Positions 25,425 to 34,253 of a stretch of 43,487 bases of DNA are shown here, in pieces. Each line of letters opens with the position of its first letter. The stretch's first letter is position 1. Origin of the DNA: Bryobacterales bacterium (lineage in GTDB: Bacteria; Acidobacteriota; Terriglobia; Bryobacterales; Bryobacteraceae); the NCBI GenBank assembly GCA_020851655.1, contig JADZCI010000139.1, positions 1 to 43,487 of the forward strand, given 5' to 3'. The notes under the pieces are model-generated. The model did no database searches and was not told the origin of the DNA. It saw only the letters and a program-made list of their open reading frames with translations. Both the position numbers and the translations under genes were made by a program.

Positions 25425-26657
25425 CTACCGGGCTACCGTTTCGCGGCTGTAGACGCGAGCGACGTAAGCGTTCAGCATTTCAATGAACTCGGCGACAATG
25501 CCCTCGCCACGCAGCGTCTTGACCAGCTTGCCGTCGACGTAGACCGGGGCAACCGGTTCTTCAAACGTGCCCGGCAGCGAGATTCCAATATTGGAGTGCT
25601 TGGACTCTCCGGGGCCGTTGACTACGCACCCCATCACCGCGACCTTCATCTCCTCGACCCCGGTGTAGTTCTCCTTCCACACTGGCATCTGCTTCTTCAG
25701 ATAGTCTTCGATCTGCTCCGCCATTTCCTGAAAGAACGTGCTCGTGGTTCTGCCGCAGCCGGGGCAGGCGGTCACTTGAGGAGTAAAACTTCGTATGCCG
25801 AGGGACTGGAGAATCTGCTGGCTGACCGCGACCTCTTCGGTGCGGTCGCCATTCGGCGCCGGAGTGAGCGATGCGCGGATGGTGTCGCCGATTCCTTCTT
25901 GCAACAAAACGGCCAAAGCGGCGGTGGTGGCGACAATGCCTTTCGATCCCATCCCGGCTTCAGTAAGCCCGAGGTGCAGCGGGTAGTCGCAGCGGGCGGC
26001 AAGCATACGGTAGACGTCGATCAGGTCTTGCACGCCGCTGACTTTGGCGCTGAGGATGATCCTGTCCGGTGAAAGCCCGTAACTTACGGCGGCTTTGGCG
26101 GACTCGAGCGCGCTGACAACAATGGCGTTCATTGTCACCTGGCGGGCATCCAGGGGCTCTGCCAGCCTGGCATTCTCATCCATCATGCGGGTTAGCAGGG
26201 CGCCGTCGAGCGAACCCCAGTTCACGCCAATTCGCACAGGCCGGCCGTATTCTACTGCCGCTTCAATCATTGTGCGGAAATTGTCATCAGTCTTTCGACC
26301 GATGTTCACGTTTCCCGGGTTGATCCTATACTTGGCTAGAGCTTTGGCACAGTCAGGATACTTCTTCAACAGAATGTGCCCGTTGTAATGAAAATCTCCG
26401 ATAACTGGAACCTGGATTCCGAACTTGTTTAGCGTGTCGACGACCTTCGGCACCGCCTTGGCGGCCTCTTCCGTGTTGACGGTAACACGCACCAATTCCG
26501 ACCCGGCTTGGGCTAAAGCCATGACTTGGTTGACCGTCGACACCACGTCGGCGGTGTCGGTGTTGGTCATGGACTGGACGGCAATCGGGTTTGCCCCCCC
26601 GATCCTAACCCCTCCGACGCAGGTAACGAGACACTTTCTACGCTGGATGACTGCCAT
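25425..26657 (-). CDS. ispG: 4-hydroxy-3-methylbut-2-enyl-diphosphate synthase (MEP pathway)
   Basis: Iron-sulfur enzyme that converts MEcPP to HMBPP in the non-mevalonate isoprenoid pathway. The 410-residue protein has the GcpE fold: [18 protein letters not shown] at the N-terminus, [30 protein letters not shown], and the 4Fe-4S ligands in ACPGCGR plus [10 protein letters not shown] near the C-terminus. Length is normal for the short bacterial form. The ATG at 26657 begins MAVIQRRK; the upstream region is AT-rich, and a minus-strand TTGACT is present, but a matching -10 is not clear. Faces an intergenic promoter region shared with the receiver-like gene. Confidence 0.96.
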   Translation of the reverse strand: MAVIQRRKCLVTCVGGVRIGGANPIAVQSMTNTDTADVVSTVNQVMALAQAGSELVRVTVNTEEAAKAVPKVVDTLNKFGIQVPVIGDFHYNGHILLKKYPDCAKALAKYRINPGNVNIGRKTDDNFRTMIEAAVEYGRPVRIGVNWGSLDGALLTRMMDENARLAEPLDARQVTMNAIVVSALESAKAAVSYGLSPDRIILSAKVSGVQDLIDVYRMLAARCDYPLHLGLTEAGMGSKGIVATTAALAVLLQEGIGDTIRASLTPAPNGDRTEEVAVSQQILQSLGIRSFTPQVTACPGCGRTTSTFFQEMAEQIEDYLKKQMPVWKENYTGVEEMKVAVMGCVVNGPGESKHSNIGISLPGTFEEPVAPVYVDGKLVKTLRGEGIVAEFIEMLNAYVARVYSRETVAR

Positions 26658-26706
26658 GGGGAACTTTTATTTTACCAGTGATCAATCGGGTCATAAGAAT
26701 TTTGGA

Positions 26707-26736
26707 TTGGACATTAATTCCAGTCAAGGTTATCCT
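26707..26736 (+). promoter_or_regulatory. probable promoter of the degenerate receiver gene
   Basis: TTGGAC at 26707-26712 and TATCCT at 26731-26736 with 18-bp spacing, in a locally AT-rich stretch. A transcript from about 26743 would carry a leader near 160 nt before the TTG at 26902. The TATCCT hexamer is the same as before the tldD-like gene. Confidence 0.45.
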
Positions 26737-26742
26737 AAAAGT

Positions 26743-26901
26743 GTCGCGGCACGCTACGGACTTCAGCGTGCAGTTGGCTCCCGCAGAGTGGCTGCCACGC
26801 TGGCGTACAGCTCATCCGAGCGTCCACATGCCGTTGTTGGATAGACCGTCCAGCGCCGGCGTAACCGTAACAGAACAATCAGAGAGAAGAGGAACCGTTC
26901 G
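26743..26901 (+). other. long predicted leader, content unknown
   Basis: This 159-nt stretch upstream of the receiver-like gene contains GC-rich segments with local self-complementarity (for example CACGCTACGG...CAGCGTG) but no riboswitch or terminator that I can recognise. A strong ribosome binding site AGAAGAGGA lies at its end. Confidence 0.25.
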
Positions 26902-27264
26902 TTGACGAACCCACAAACGAAAATCACAGTCTCTATCATGGGTTTGGACCAAGACCTCGCTCAGGATCTGACCGGGGCACTAGCCGCTAATGCCTGTGAT
27001 GTTGAGTTTTCCGAGTCGACCCGGAAGACGCCTGCCGAAATGATCTTTTGTCCAGCCAATCCCGCTGCGTTAGCGAAAGCGCGGCGCTTGAACCCGGGCC
27101 TTCCAATTGTGGTGATCAGCCGCGTGCCGGAAGTCTCGATTTGGCTGGACGCGCTCGAAGCCGGAGCGGCAGACTACTGCGCTCCGCCGTTCGAAGCTGT
27201 CCAACTGCGCTGGCTGCTGGATACTCATCTGACCGTACGGCGTTCGGCCGCGGTCGCCGCCTAA
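26902..27264 (+). CDS. stand-alone degenerate receiver-domain protein
   Basis: A 120-residue protein from TTG 26902 with a CheY-like alternating alpha/beta pattern: KITVSIMGLDQDLAQDL, AEMIFCPANPAALA, GLPIVVISRVPEVSIWLDALEAGAADY (parts), then APPFEAVQLRWLLDTHL. The last parts match receiver strands 4 and 5. The phospho-acceptor position in strand 3 reads IFCPAN, with no aspartate, and the conserved lysine of DYLTKPF is replaced (DYCAPPF). It therefore cannot work by ordinary phosphotransfer and may be a protein-interaction module. AGAAGAGGA precedes the start. No output domain or kinase is adjacent; the next gene downstream is 168 bp away. Confidence 0.75.
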   Translation: MTNPQTKITVSIMGLDQDLAQDLTGALAANACDVEFSESTRKTPAEMIFCPANPAALAKARRLNPGLPIVVISRVPEVSIWLDALEAGAADYCAPPFEAVQLRWLLDTHLTVRRSAAVAA

Positions 27265-27400
27265 GTTGCATCTTCGCGTAGTTAGTAGCATTCGACTAGG
27301 CGTTTCGAATCAGTCGCATTTCTTCTGTCCAGTCCGGTAAGCCCTTACAGGCCAGCCTGTCCCCGGATGGCCCGTCCATGGCCGGTTACCCATCCCGCGA

Positions 27401-27421
27401 TATACTGTAGAAGTACAGGAG
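27401..27421 (+). promoter_or_regulatory. -10 element and ribosome binding site before the DUF1385 gene
   Basis: TATACT at 27401-27406 followed by AGGAG at 27417-27421, 11 nt before the GTG at 27433. This supports the GTG rather than the longer reading frame from 27367, which begins before the promoter. Confidence 0.5.
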
Positions 27422-27432
27422 CGGGCCAAATT

Positions 27433-28428
27433 GTGAATTGGAAACTCTTCTTCCGCTGGGCGGCGCATGCGCAGATGTTGCCGGTACTCGAAAGCGGCGA
27501 GGAAACGCTGGTGGGCGGCCAAGCCGTCATGGAGGGCGTCATGATGCGTGCGCCCCATAGCTACTCGGTTGCGGTGCGCCGTCCCGACGGATCACTCGCG
27601 GTCGAGGAGAGCCCGTTGCCCAGGGTTTCCGAAAAGTACCCGATTTTCAAGTATCCGGTCTTCCGGGGCGTGGGCACTCTCGGTCAAGCCATGTGGCTCG
27701 GCATCAAGGCGCTCCGCTTTTCGGCGGACGTGGCGCTCGAAGCCGAGGCCGCCAAAGATACCCAATCAGGGAAAAGTACGGTCAAAGAAATGCCCGAGTG
27801 GGCCATGTGGCTTCAGATCGCCCTCTCACTCGGCTTCTTCATCGTGGTGTATAAGCTGATTCCGCTGCTGCTGGCCACGCAGTTGGAGAAATCTTTCCCC
27901 GCCCTGCATGGCAGAGTGCTGTTCAACCTGGTGGACGGTGTGATCCGCATGGGCATCTTTGTCTTGTTCTTGTGGGCGATGTCGCGCCTGAAGGACATTC
28001 ACAGGGTTTTTGAGTATCACGGCGCTGAGCACAAGGTCGTGTTCAATTTCGAATCGGGCCAACCCTTGTCGGTTGAGAACGCCCAGAAGTTCGTGACCTG
28101 GCACCCTCGGTGTGGAACCAGTTTTCTGCTGGTGGTCATGCTGGTTTCAATCGTGGTGTACGCTCTGCTGCCGTTTGACGGATTCGCCGGGCGGTTTGCC
28201 GGCCGCGTGCTGTTGATTCCGCTCATCGCCGGCTTGAGTTACGAGATGATCCGCTTTGCGGCCAAGCACCGCGGCAGCCTGCTCGCTCTGCTCACCGCTC
28301 CTGGACTCTGGCTGCAGCGGATCACGACACAGCCTCCTTCAGACAGCCAGACCGAAGTTGCAATCCACGCGCTGAACGGGGCCATGGCCCTCGAAGAGAA
28401 GCAGGGCGGGCAGTTGGTCATCGCTTAA
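27433..28428 (+). CDS. DUF1385 (YqhQ-like) membrane protein
   Basis: A 331-residue integral membrane protein of the DUF1385 family, of unknown function. The hallmark [14 protein letters not shown] is near the N-terminus, followed by [14 protein letters not shown]. Helices occur at about 115-135 and 160-180, then the conserved [11 protein letters not shown] and [10 protein letters not shown] (His/Cys pattern suggesting a metal site), and two more helices. DUF1385 genes commonly sit upstream of prfA and prmC in bacteria, as here. The stop and the prfA start overlap as TAATG, so translation is coupled to release factor synthesis. I chose GTG 27433 because of its ribosome binding site and upstream -10. 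Confidence 0.85.
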   Translation: MNWKLFFRWAAHAQMLPVLESGEETLVGGQAVMEGVMMRAPHSYSVAVRRPDGSLAVEESPLPRVSEKYPIFKYPVFRGVGTLGQAMWLGIKALRFSADVALEAEAAKDTQSGKSTVKEMPEWAMWLQIALSLGFFIVVYKLIPLLLATQLEKSFPALHGRVLFNLVDGVIRMGIFVLFLWAMSRLKDIHRVFEYHGAEHKVVFNFESGQPLSVENAQKFVTWHPRCGTSFLLVVMLVSIVVYALLPFDGFAGRFAGRVLLIPLIAGLSYEMIRFAAKHRGSLLALLTAPGLWLQRITTQPPSDSQTEVAIHALNGAMALEEKQGGQLVIA

Positions 28429-29552
28429 TGGAACTGACTCGCCAGTTGGATGAAGTGGAAGCGCGTTTTGACGCGCTCAACACGCAAATGGCCGATCCGG
28501 CGGTGATCAACGATCCCGAACAGTACCGCAAGACGGCCAAGGCGCATCGCGACCTCGACGAACTCGTCGCCACGTACCGGGAGTATAAGGCGCTGAACCG
28601 GCAGTTGGCCGATGCCCGGGCGATGCTGAATGAAGACGATCCCGAGTTGCTCGCCATGGCGGAGGAAGAGGTCTCCCGCCTGGGACCCGCCGAAGAGTCG
28701 CTGATCGAAAAACTGAAGGTCCTGCTGTTGCCCAAGGACCCGAACGACGATAAAAACGTTCTGCTCGAGATCCGGGCTGGAGCGGGCGGCGATGAGGCCA
28801 GCCTGTTTGCCGCCGAAGTCTTCCGGATGTACTGCCGCTACGCGGAATCGCAGCGCTGGCAGGTCGAACTGACCAGCATGAGCGAATCCGGCGCGGGCGG
28901 CGCCAAGGAAGTGATTGCGCTCATCAACGGCAACAAGGTTTACAGCAAGCTGAAATATGAGAGCGGAGTGCACCGGGTGCAGAGAGTCCCGGTCACCGAG
29001 CAGCAGGGGCGCATTCATACGTCCACCATCACGGTCGCCGTGCTGCCTGAAGCCGACGATGTCGAAATCAAGATCGACGCCAAGGACCTGCGTATCGACA
29101 CGTTCTGCTCTTCCGGACCCGGCGGGCAATCCGTCAACACCACGTATTCGGCTGTACGGATCACTCACCTGCCTACCGGTCTGGTGGTTTCCTGCCAGGA
29201 CGAGAAGTCTCAGATCAAGAACCGCGCCAAAGCGCTGCGCGTGCTGCGGTCGCGCCTGTATGAGATCGAGATGGAGAAGCAGCGCCAGTCGATTGGCGCG
29301 GACCGGCGCAGCCAGGTTGGCACGGGCGACCGGAGCGAAAAGATTCGCACCTACAACTTCAAAGAAAACCGCGTGACGGACCACCGCATCGGTCTTACGA
29401 TTCATCAATTGGACCGGATCATGGAAGGCGGGCTGGACGAGTTGATTACGGCATGCACCACGTTCTACAACGCGCAGAAGCTGAATCAACAGTCCAAAGA
29501 GAACGGTGTTGACAGTTCAAGCCGCACTCCGGCAGGGGTCACAACTACTTAA
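28428..29552 (+). CDS. prfA: peptide chain release factor 1
   Basis: Class I release factor that reads UAA/UAG and triggers peptide release at the ribosome. The 374-residue protein has the catalytic GGQ at 232-234 (GPGGQSVN) and the codon-recognition PVT tripeptide ([14 protein letters not shown]), the PxT form that marks RF1 rather than RF2. The N-terminus is the helical domain 1. The C-terminal tail runs beyond the usual end ([22 protein letters not shown] in part) and its last 47 bp overlap the next gene, prmC. ATG 28428 overlaps the DUF1385 stop. Confidence 0.97.
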   Translation: MELTRQLDEVEARFDALNTQMADPAVINDPEQYRKTAKAHRDLDELVATYREYKALNRQLADARAMLNEDDPELLAMAEEEVSRLGPAEESLIEKLKVLLLPKDPNDDKNVLLEIRAGAGGDEASLFAAEVFRMYCRYAESQRWQVELTSMSESGAGGAKEVIALINGNKVYSKLKYESGVHRVQRVPVTEQQGRIHTSTITVAVLPEADDVEIKIDAKDLRIDTFCSSGPGGQSVNTTYSAVRITHLPTGLVVSCQDEKSQIKNRAKALRVLRSRLYEIEMEKQRQSIGADRRSQVGTGDRSEKIRTYNFKENRVTDHRIGLTIHQLDRIMEGGLDELITACTTFYNAQKLNQQSKENGVDSSSRTPAGVTTT

Positions 29553-30336
29553 AGACGGCGGCATTCCCGATCCGCGCCTCACAGCCGAAGTTCTGCTGGC
29601 GCATGCGTTGAAGCGTGACCGGACCTACCTGTACGCGCACGGCGAGAGGGAACTGGCCGAAGTCGAGTGGGTGCACTACGGGCGTTATCTTCACGAACGT
29701 CTGAAGGGCAAGCCGACGCAGTACATCACACGCACACAGGAATTCTATGGGCGTCCGTTTCTGGTGACTCCCGACGTGCTGATTCCGCGTCCGGAAACCG
29801 AGCACGTGATCGAAAGAGTGCTCGGACTTTCCGGCAGACGGCGGCACATTCTGGACATCGGATGCGGTTCAGGCGCCATTGCCGTGACGCTGGCGATCGA
29901 GACCGGCGCCGGGGTGGTGGCCACCGACATTTCACCCCCCGCTCTGTTGATTGCCCGTCACAATGCCCGCGCTCTCGGCGCGGCAGTCGAATTTGTGTGC
30001 TGCGACCTGGCGTCGGCGATTCGCGGAGAATTCGATGTCGTGGCCTCCAACCCGCCGTATGTTCCTGAAGGCGAAATCGCCGGGTTGCAGCGCGAGATAC
30101 GCGAACACGAACCGCGCGTGGCTCTCGACGGCGGACCCACCGGAACGGAGATCTACTCGCGGCTGGTTCCCCAAGCCGCCCGGCTTTTGCGGCGCGGCGG
30201 ATGGGTTGTGTTCGAGATCGGATACCGCTCGGAGGAAGGTGTCCGCCTCGCTCTCAAAGACGGCTGGGAGGACATCGAAGTGGGACACGATCTGGCGGGG
30301 CTGCCGCGTGTCATCTCCGCCCGCCGGGCGTCGTAG
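29506..30336 (+). CDS. prmC: release factor glutamine methyltransferase
   Basis: SAM-dependent enzyme that N5-methylates the glutamine of the GGQ motif in RF1 and RF2. The 276-residue protein has the helical N-terminal domain ([29 protein letters not shown] in part), the [20 protein letters not shown] segment (part) that joins to the Rossmann fold, [11 protein letters not shown] for SAM binding and NPPY at 182-185 that holds the substrate glutamine. The GTG at 29506 (or TTG 29509) lies inside prfA, a 47-bp overlap in another frame, longer than usual. The substrate gene prfA is directly upstream, so substrate and modifier are co-expressed. Confidence 0.95.
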   Translation: MLTVQAALRQGSQLLKDGGIPDPRLTAEVLLAHALKRDRTYLYAHGERELAEVEWVHYGRYLHERLKGKPTQYITRTQEFYGRPFLVTPDVLIPRPETEHVIERVLGLSGRRRHILDIGCGSGAIAVTLAIETGAGVVATDISPPALLIARHNARALGAAVEFVCCDLASAIRGEFDVVASNPPYVPEGEIAGLQREIREHEPRVALDGGPTGTEIYSRLVPQAARLLRRGGWVVFEIGYRSEEGVRLALKDGWEDIEVGHDLAGLPRVISARRAS

Positions 30337-30348
30337 ACTCAAGGAACG

Positions 30349-31503
30349 ATGTTCCGCGCTCTCGCCTGCCTTGCCGTTGCGATACTCCTCCACGCCGATG
30401 AATTTGACGAACGCGCCCGGCGGATTCATCAATCCGTTATCGCGGCCGACAGCCACATCGATACCTCGCTGCGAGTGCTGATGGATCGCGCCGACCTGTC
30501 CCGGCGCTCCACCGTGGGCCATGTCGACATCCCCAGGCTGCGGGAGGCCGGCGTCAGGGCGCCCGTCTTCGCTCTCTGGGCGCCAACGTTTTATGAGGGC
30601 TCGGAAGCCATTCGCCGGACACTGCAATTGCGGGACGCCATGCAGCGCGTTTTCGACGAGCATCCGGAACTGATCGAGCTGGCGCTGAACGCTTCCGACG
30701 TCGAACGTCTGGCGCACCAGGGCAAGATCGCGGCGCTGCTTTCAATCGAAGGCGGGCATCAGATCGCCGACGACCTGGCGGTTCTGCGGATGTACTACCG
30801 GATGGGCGTCCGTTCCATGACGCTCACACACTTCAAGAACAACCACTGGGCGGATTCATCGACCGACACCGCGGCGCACAACGGCCTGACGGATTTTGGC
30901 AAAGAAGTCGTCCGGGAGATGAACCGCCTCGGCATGATCGTGGACGTGTCGCACGTTTCCGACAAGACCTTCTACGACACGCTCGCGGTTACGGCGAAGC
31001 CGGTGATGGCGTCGCATTCCTCCTGCCGCGCGATCTCGCCGGTGCCACGGAATATGTCAGACGATATGATTCGCGCCCTGGCGCGTAACGGCGGGCTCAT
31101 CGGCATCAACTTCGGCGAGGGTTTCATCAGCCCCAAGGATGCCGAACGGCTGCGGCTGGGGATTCGGACCGCGCAGATGGATCCGCCCCGGGGTGGAGGC
31201 AAGGCGCTGGATGAGTATGCCGAAAAAACGATCCGCGCCATGCTGAAGCCTGACAAAGCCGAAGCCACCATCGACGATGTTGTCCGGCATATCGATCACG
31301 TGGTCCAGTTGGTGGGTGTGGATCACGCCGGCATCGGCAGCGATTATGACGGTATCGGCGCTCCGCCTCAAGGCTTGGAGGACATCTCGAAGCTGCCGCG
31401 CTTGACGGCGGCGCTGCTCCGCAAAGGATACAGCGAGCAGGATGTCCGCAAGATCCTGGGCGGGAATTTCCTGCGTCTGCTCCGCCAAGTCACCGGGCGG
31501 TGA
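30349..31503 (+). CDS. exported M19-family membrane dipeptidase
   Basis: Zinc dipeptidase of the renal-dipeptidase family, 384 residues. A short signal peptide (MFRALACLAVAILLHA) precedes AADSHIDTSL, which carries the His-x-Asp metal ligands. Other ligands: IEGGHQI (bridging Glu region), DVSHVSDKTF and ASHSSCRAISPVPRNM (His), and GSDYDGIG (Asp near the C-terminus). This pattern fits enzymes that cleave dipeptides, including D-amino-acid containing ones, in the periplasm. AAGGA precedes the ATG, 12 bp after the prmC stop, so it probably ends the DUF1385-prfA-prmC operon. Confidence 0.9.
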   Translation: MFRALACLAVAILLHADEFDERARRIHQSVIAADSHIDTSLRVLMDRADLSRRSTVGHVDIPRLREAGVRAPVFALWAPTFYEGSEAIRRTLQLRDAMQRVFDEHPELIELALNASDVERLAHQGKIAALLSIEGGHQIADDLAVLRMYYRMGVRSMTLTHFKNNHWADSSTDTAAHNGLTDFGKEVVREMNRLGMIVDVSHVSDKTFYDTLAVTAKPVMASHSSCRAISPVPRNMSDDMIRALARNGGLIGINFGEGFISPKDAERLRLGIRTAQMDPPRGGGKALDEYAEKTIRAMLKPDKAEATIDDVVRHIDHVVQLVGVDHAGIGSDYDGIGAPPQGLEDISKLPRLTAALLRKGYSEQDVRKILGGNFLRLLRQVTGR

Positions 31504-31526
31504 CGGCGGGAAAGCCGTGGACGCTA

Positions 31527-32378
31527 TTACTTGGCGAGCGTGACGCTTCCCTGCACCAGCGGTTGGTAGGGCTTACCCTTCACCACGGGCAATTGGTTGA
31601 CACGCCCGGCTGCGAGCCGTTCATACGCGCGCTCATCGAACTCGATTCGCACGCCAGCCTCGGAACCCCGGCCGTTGAACACCCGGAATACGCCAAAATA
31701 GGTGGCCGTGCCGGCCTCGAGCATATACAACCGCAGAAAGCGTGACAGCACCCCGGTGTCCTGAGGATCGCGGCTGAGGGTGAATCCGGCGAGCCCGAAC
31801 TCACCGGGGTCGACACGGAAGCTATAGAAGGCCACCGGATCCGGTCCACCCACCTCGAACAGCTTCTCACCCCCGTCACGCCAATACACCGCGTGCGTAG
31901 TCGAGCGGAACTGAGTGGGCCGGCGATGGTCGATGATTCCCTCCAGGGCGGTGGTCCACCCGGAATCCTTGAACTCCTGCGCGAATCCCAACACCACATA
32001 GGCCGGTTGCGATCCTGGCGTACCTCCGACAAATTCGATCGAAACGTCCCGCTCATCGCAAGCCTGCACGGCGCCAATCGAGTCGTACACGGTCTGGTTT
32101 ACGTTTTGCCTGCCTGCGCCGACATCCTTCAACCGGATATCGTAGGTGCGTTTTCCGTCCGCGCAAACAGCGTTAATCCGGAAGCTGGCGTCGGACCAGT
32201 CCCGTCCGGTCTGATTATCCAATTCACCTGAAAAGGCGGGGATCCGCTCGCCGCGTGGCGCCGAGTAACGCCACACTTGAACTCCACTGAACCGGAATTC
32301 GCCCTGGGGCGCCGGGACCACCAGCGGCGCGGGCGCCAGCATCATGAGGATGGCGCTAAACGTCGTCGCGGCCCACAT
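31527..32378 (-). CDS. secreted protein of unknown function
   Basis: A 283-residue protein with an N-terminal signal (MWAATTFSAILMMLAPAPLV) and a mature part rich in beta-strand patterns: FRFSGVQVWRYSAPRGERI, FSGELDNQTGRDWSDASFRI (an Fn3- or DUF-like strand layout often seen in periplasmic proteins describing pairs of terms), VNQTVYD, and FYSFRVDPGEFGLAGF. I do not recognise the family. The ATG at 32378 lies inside the acyl-CoA synthetase gene upstream on the same strand (23-bp overlap); a later ATG pair at 32345 would remove the overlap but shorten the signal peptide. Probably co-transcribed with that gene. Confidence 0.6.
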   Translation of the reverse strand: MWAATTFSAILMMLAPAPLVVPAPQGEFRFSGVQVWRYSAPRGERIPAFSGELDNQTGRDWSDASFRINAVCADGKRTYDIRLKDVGAGRQNVNQTVYDSIGAVQACDERDVSIEFVGGTPGSQPAYVVLGFAQEFKDSGWTTALEGIIDHRRPTQFRSTTHAVYWRDGGEKLFEVGGPDPVAFYSFRVDPGEFGLAGFTLSRDPQDTGVLSRFLRLYMLEAGTATYFGVFRVFNGRGSEAGVRIEFDERAYERLAAGRVNQLPVVKGKPYQPLVQGSVTLAK

Positions 32379-34134
32379 ACAGTTCGCCGATCAACTCCTT
32401 GTAGTTTTCGATAACGCGTGCGCGCCGCAACTTCATCGTGGGGGTCAACTCGCCGCTCTCGACGGTGAAATCCCGGTCCAGGATTCGGAACTTGCGAATC
32501 TGCTCGAACGGCGCCAGTTGGCGGTTGATGCGCTGGACGAGTTTCTTCATCTCGTGCGGCGCTCCACCTTTCAGGGTCTCGGCCACGGAAGCATTGATGG
32601 TGATGAGAGCGGTCATGTAGGGCAGCTTGTCCCCGATCAGCAAGACCTGGTTGACCAGCGGCTCCAACTTGAAGAGAGCTTCGATCTTGGAAGGGTAGAC
32701 CTTCTTGCCGTTCGAGGAGACAATGAGTTCTTTCTTGCGGCCGGTAATCCAGATGTAGCCTCGCGAGTCCAGTTCCGCGAGGTCTCCCGTATGCAACCAC
32801 CCGTCCCGCAGTACGGAAGCGGTAGCTTCGGGGTCCTTGTAGTAGCCGTGGAAGACGGTCTCGCCGGCGATGAGCAGTTCTCCTTCGGGACTGATTTTGA
32901 CTTGGACGCCAGGTAGCGTCTTGCCGATGCTTCCCGCCATGGGACGGTCCACCGGGTTCAGCGCAATGACACCGCCTTCGGTAAGACCATATCCCTCGAT
33001 CAGCGGCAGATTGATCGAAGCGTAAAACTCCGCAAGGTCTTTGCCGAGCGGGGCGGCGCCGGAAGCCGCCACTTTCAGCCGGCCGCCGAGGCGTTCTCGA
33101 ATCTTGGAAAACACGACCCGGTCGAAGAACTTCAACGAGGGGCGCATCCACGCTGGTGGCGTACCGCCTCGCTGCCGGCGGCGGTTGGCTTCCGAACCCA
33201 GCCCGAGCCCGAGGTAGAAGAGATTGCGAATCACCGCGGGCTTCTTGCGGATCTCCGTGGTGACGCTGGAGTAGATTCGCTCCCACACTCTCGGCGGCGC
33301 GACAAAGAAAGTGGGCTTGATGCGCTTCAACTCGGCGGGCATTTTGGCAAGCCCTTCTGAAAAATACACGCGCACTCCCAACCGGATCATCAACAACTGC
33401 ATGACAAGGCGCTGCGTGATGTGCGCCGAAGGGAGAAAAGCCAGGGTACAATCCTCGGCGCCGATCGGCAGCACCGAGGGGCCCATGTCGCAATTCGCCA
33501 CCAGCGAGTTGTGATTCACGAGCCCCATCTTCGGCTCGCCGGTCGCGCCCGAGGTCAGGTACAAGATGGCGTGATCATCGGGTTTGACTCCGGTCCTAAG
33601 CCGCTCGATCAGGTCAGGGGCTTCAACCATCGCCCGCTGGCCCGCGTCGCGAAGCTGATCGAGGGTGAGGGCGTTCTCCGCCTCGCCGCTCAGTACAACC
33701 CATGAGACCGGGAGTTCGCCCGCGCCGGCGCCGAGCAGGGTTTTCATTGCCTTGGCGTCTTCGACCAGGATCATCCTGGCGTCGCAGTTCTTCAGCGTTT
33801 TCACCTGGTCGGCGGGTGACAGGCTGGTGTAGACCGCCGCGGCAATGGCGCCTGCTACCATGACCCCAAGATCGGCAAGGTAGAACTCGGCGCGGGTCTC
33901 CGAGGCGAGACCGACGACGTCGCCTTTTCCAATGCCTTTGGCTCGGAGTCCGGCGGCGATTTCCTCGGCAATCTGCCGGTACTCAAGCCAGGAATACGTG
34001 CGGTATTGACCCTTGCCAGCCGGTTGATCGAGCGCGGGCGCGGTGCCCCACGTGCGTGACGCGGCTTCAATCAAGTGATAGGCGGTTCGTTGGTGGCGCG
34101 GCAGGTTAGCGAACGGCTTCACGTTTGGCATCAC
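32356..34134 (-). CDS. long-chain acyl-CoA synthetase/AMP-dependent synthetase
   Basis: Activates a fatty acid to acyl-CoA through an acyl-adenylate. The 592-residue protein has the adenylation signature YLTSGATGEPKM (PKM instead of PKG, as in some acyl-CoA synthetases), the second core EGYGLTEGG, HTGDLAELDSRGYIWITGRKKELI (parts) with the hinge and C-terminal lysine in a Lys-rich loop (GKKVYPSKIE). This layout fits the long-chain (FadD15/FAA) group, which often lacks a signal peptide and acts at the inner membrane face. Tandem GTG and ATG start codons at 34134. Overlaps the secreted unknown protein downstream. Confidence 0.93.
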   Translation of the reverse strand: MMPNVKPFANLPRHQRTAYHLIEAASRTWGTAPALDQPAGKGQYRTYSWLEYRQIAEEIAAGLRAKGIGKGDVVGLASETRAEFYLADLGVMVAGAIAAAVYTSLSPADQVKTLKNCDARMILVEDAKAMKTLLGAGAGELPVSWVVLSGEAENALTLDQLRDAGQRAMVEAPDLIERLRTGVKPDDHAILYLTSGATGEPKMGLVNHNSLVANCDMGPSVLPIGAEDCTLAFLPSAHITQRLVMQLLMIRLGVRVYFSEGLAKMPAELKRIKPTFFVAPPRVWERIYSSVTTEIRKKPAVIRNLFYLGLGLGSEANRRRQRGGTPPAWMRPSLKFFDRVVFSKIRERLGGRLKVAASGAAPLGKDLAEFYASINLPLIEGYGLTEGGVIALNPVDRPMAGSIGKTLPGVQVKISPEGELLIAGETVFHGYYKDPEATASVLRDGWLHTGDLAELDSRGYIWITGRKKELIVSSNGKKVYPSKIEALFKLEPLVNQVLLIGDKLPYMTALITINASVAETLKGGAPHEMKKLVQRINRQLAPFEQIRKFRILDRDFTVESGELTPTMKLRRARVIENYKELIGELYVGRDDV

Positions 34135-34225
34135 GGACAGAGACCGGCACTTACCCAGCCCTTTTCCAAGAATAGCGAATGGTTTTGCGGCAGCGCCCGA
34201 TGACAGATCAACCCGTCGAGCGGGG

Positions 34226-34253
34226 GTGACGGCACTCGCGTCACAATCGACAC
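34226..34253 (+). promoter_or_regulatory. inverted repeat and -10-like element before the IMPase-family gene
   Basis: GTGACG (34226-34231) and CGTCAC (34239-34244) flank a 7-nt centre. CACAAT at 34242-34247 resembles a -10 element and ends 6 nt before the ATG at 34254; there is no Shine-Dalgarno sequence. The repeat would overlap any polymerase bound there, so it may be an operator. Confidence 0.35.

Noticed and set aside
26656..26844. Possible 62-codon gene upstream of the receiver-like gene
   Set aside because: Starts at the ispG end of the gap and covers the predicted promoter (TTGGAC/TATCCT); no ribosome binding site and no meaningful pattern in the peptide.
32342..33493. 383-codon minus-strand frame inside the acyl-CoA synthetase gene
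   Set aside because: Another frame of the same strand as a well-supported adenylating enzyme; arginine-rich, no recognisable motif.
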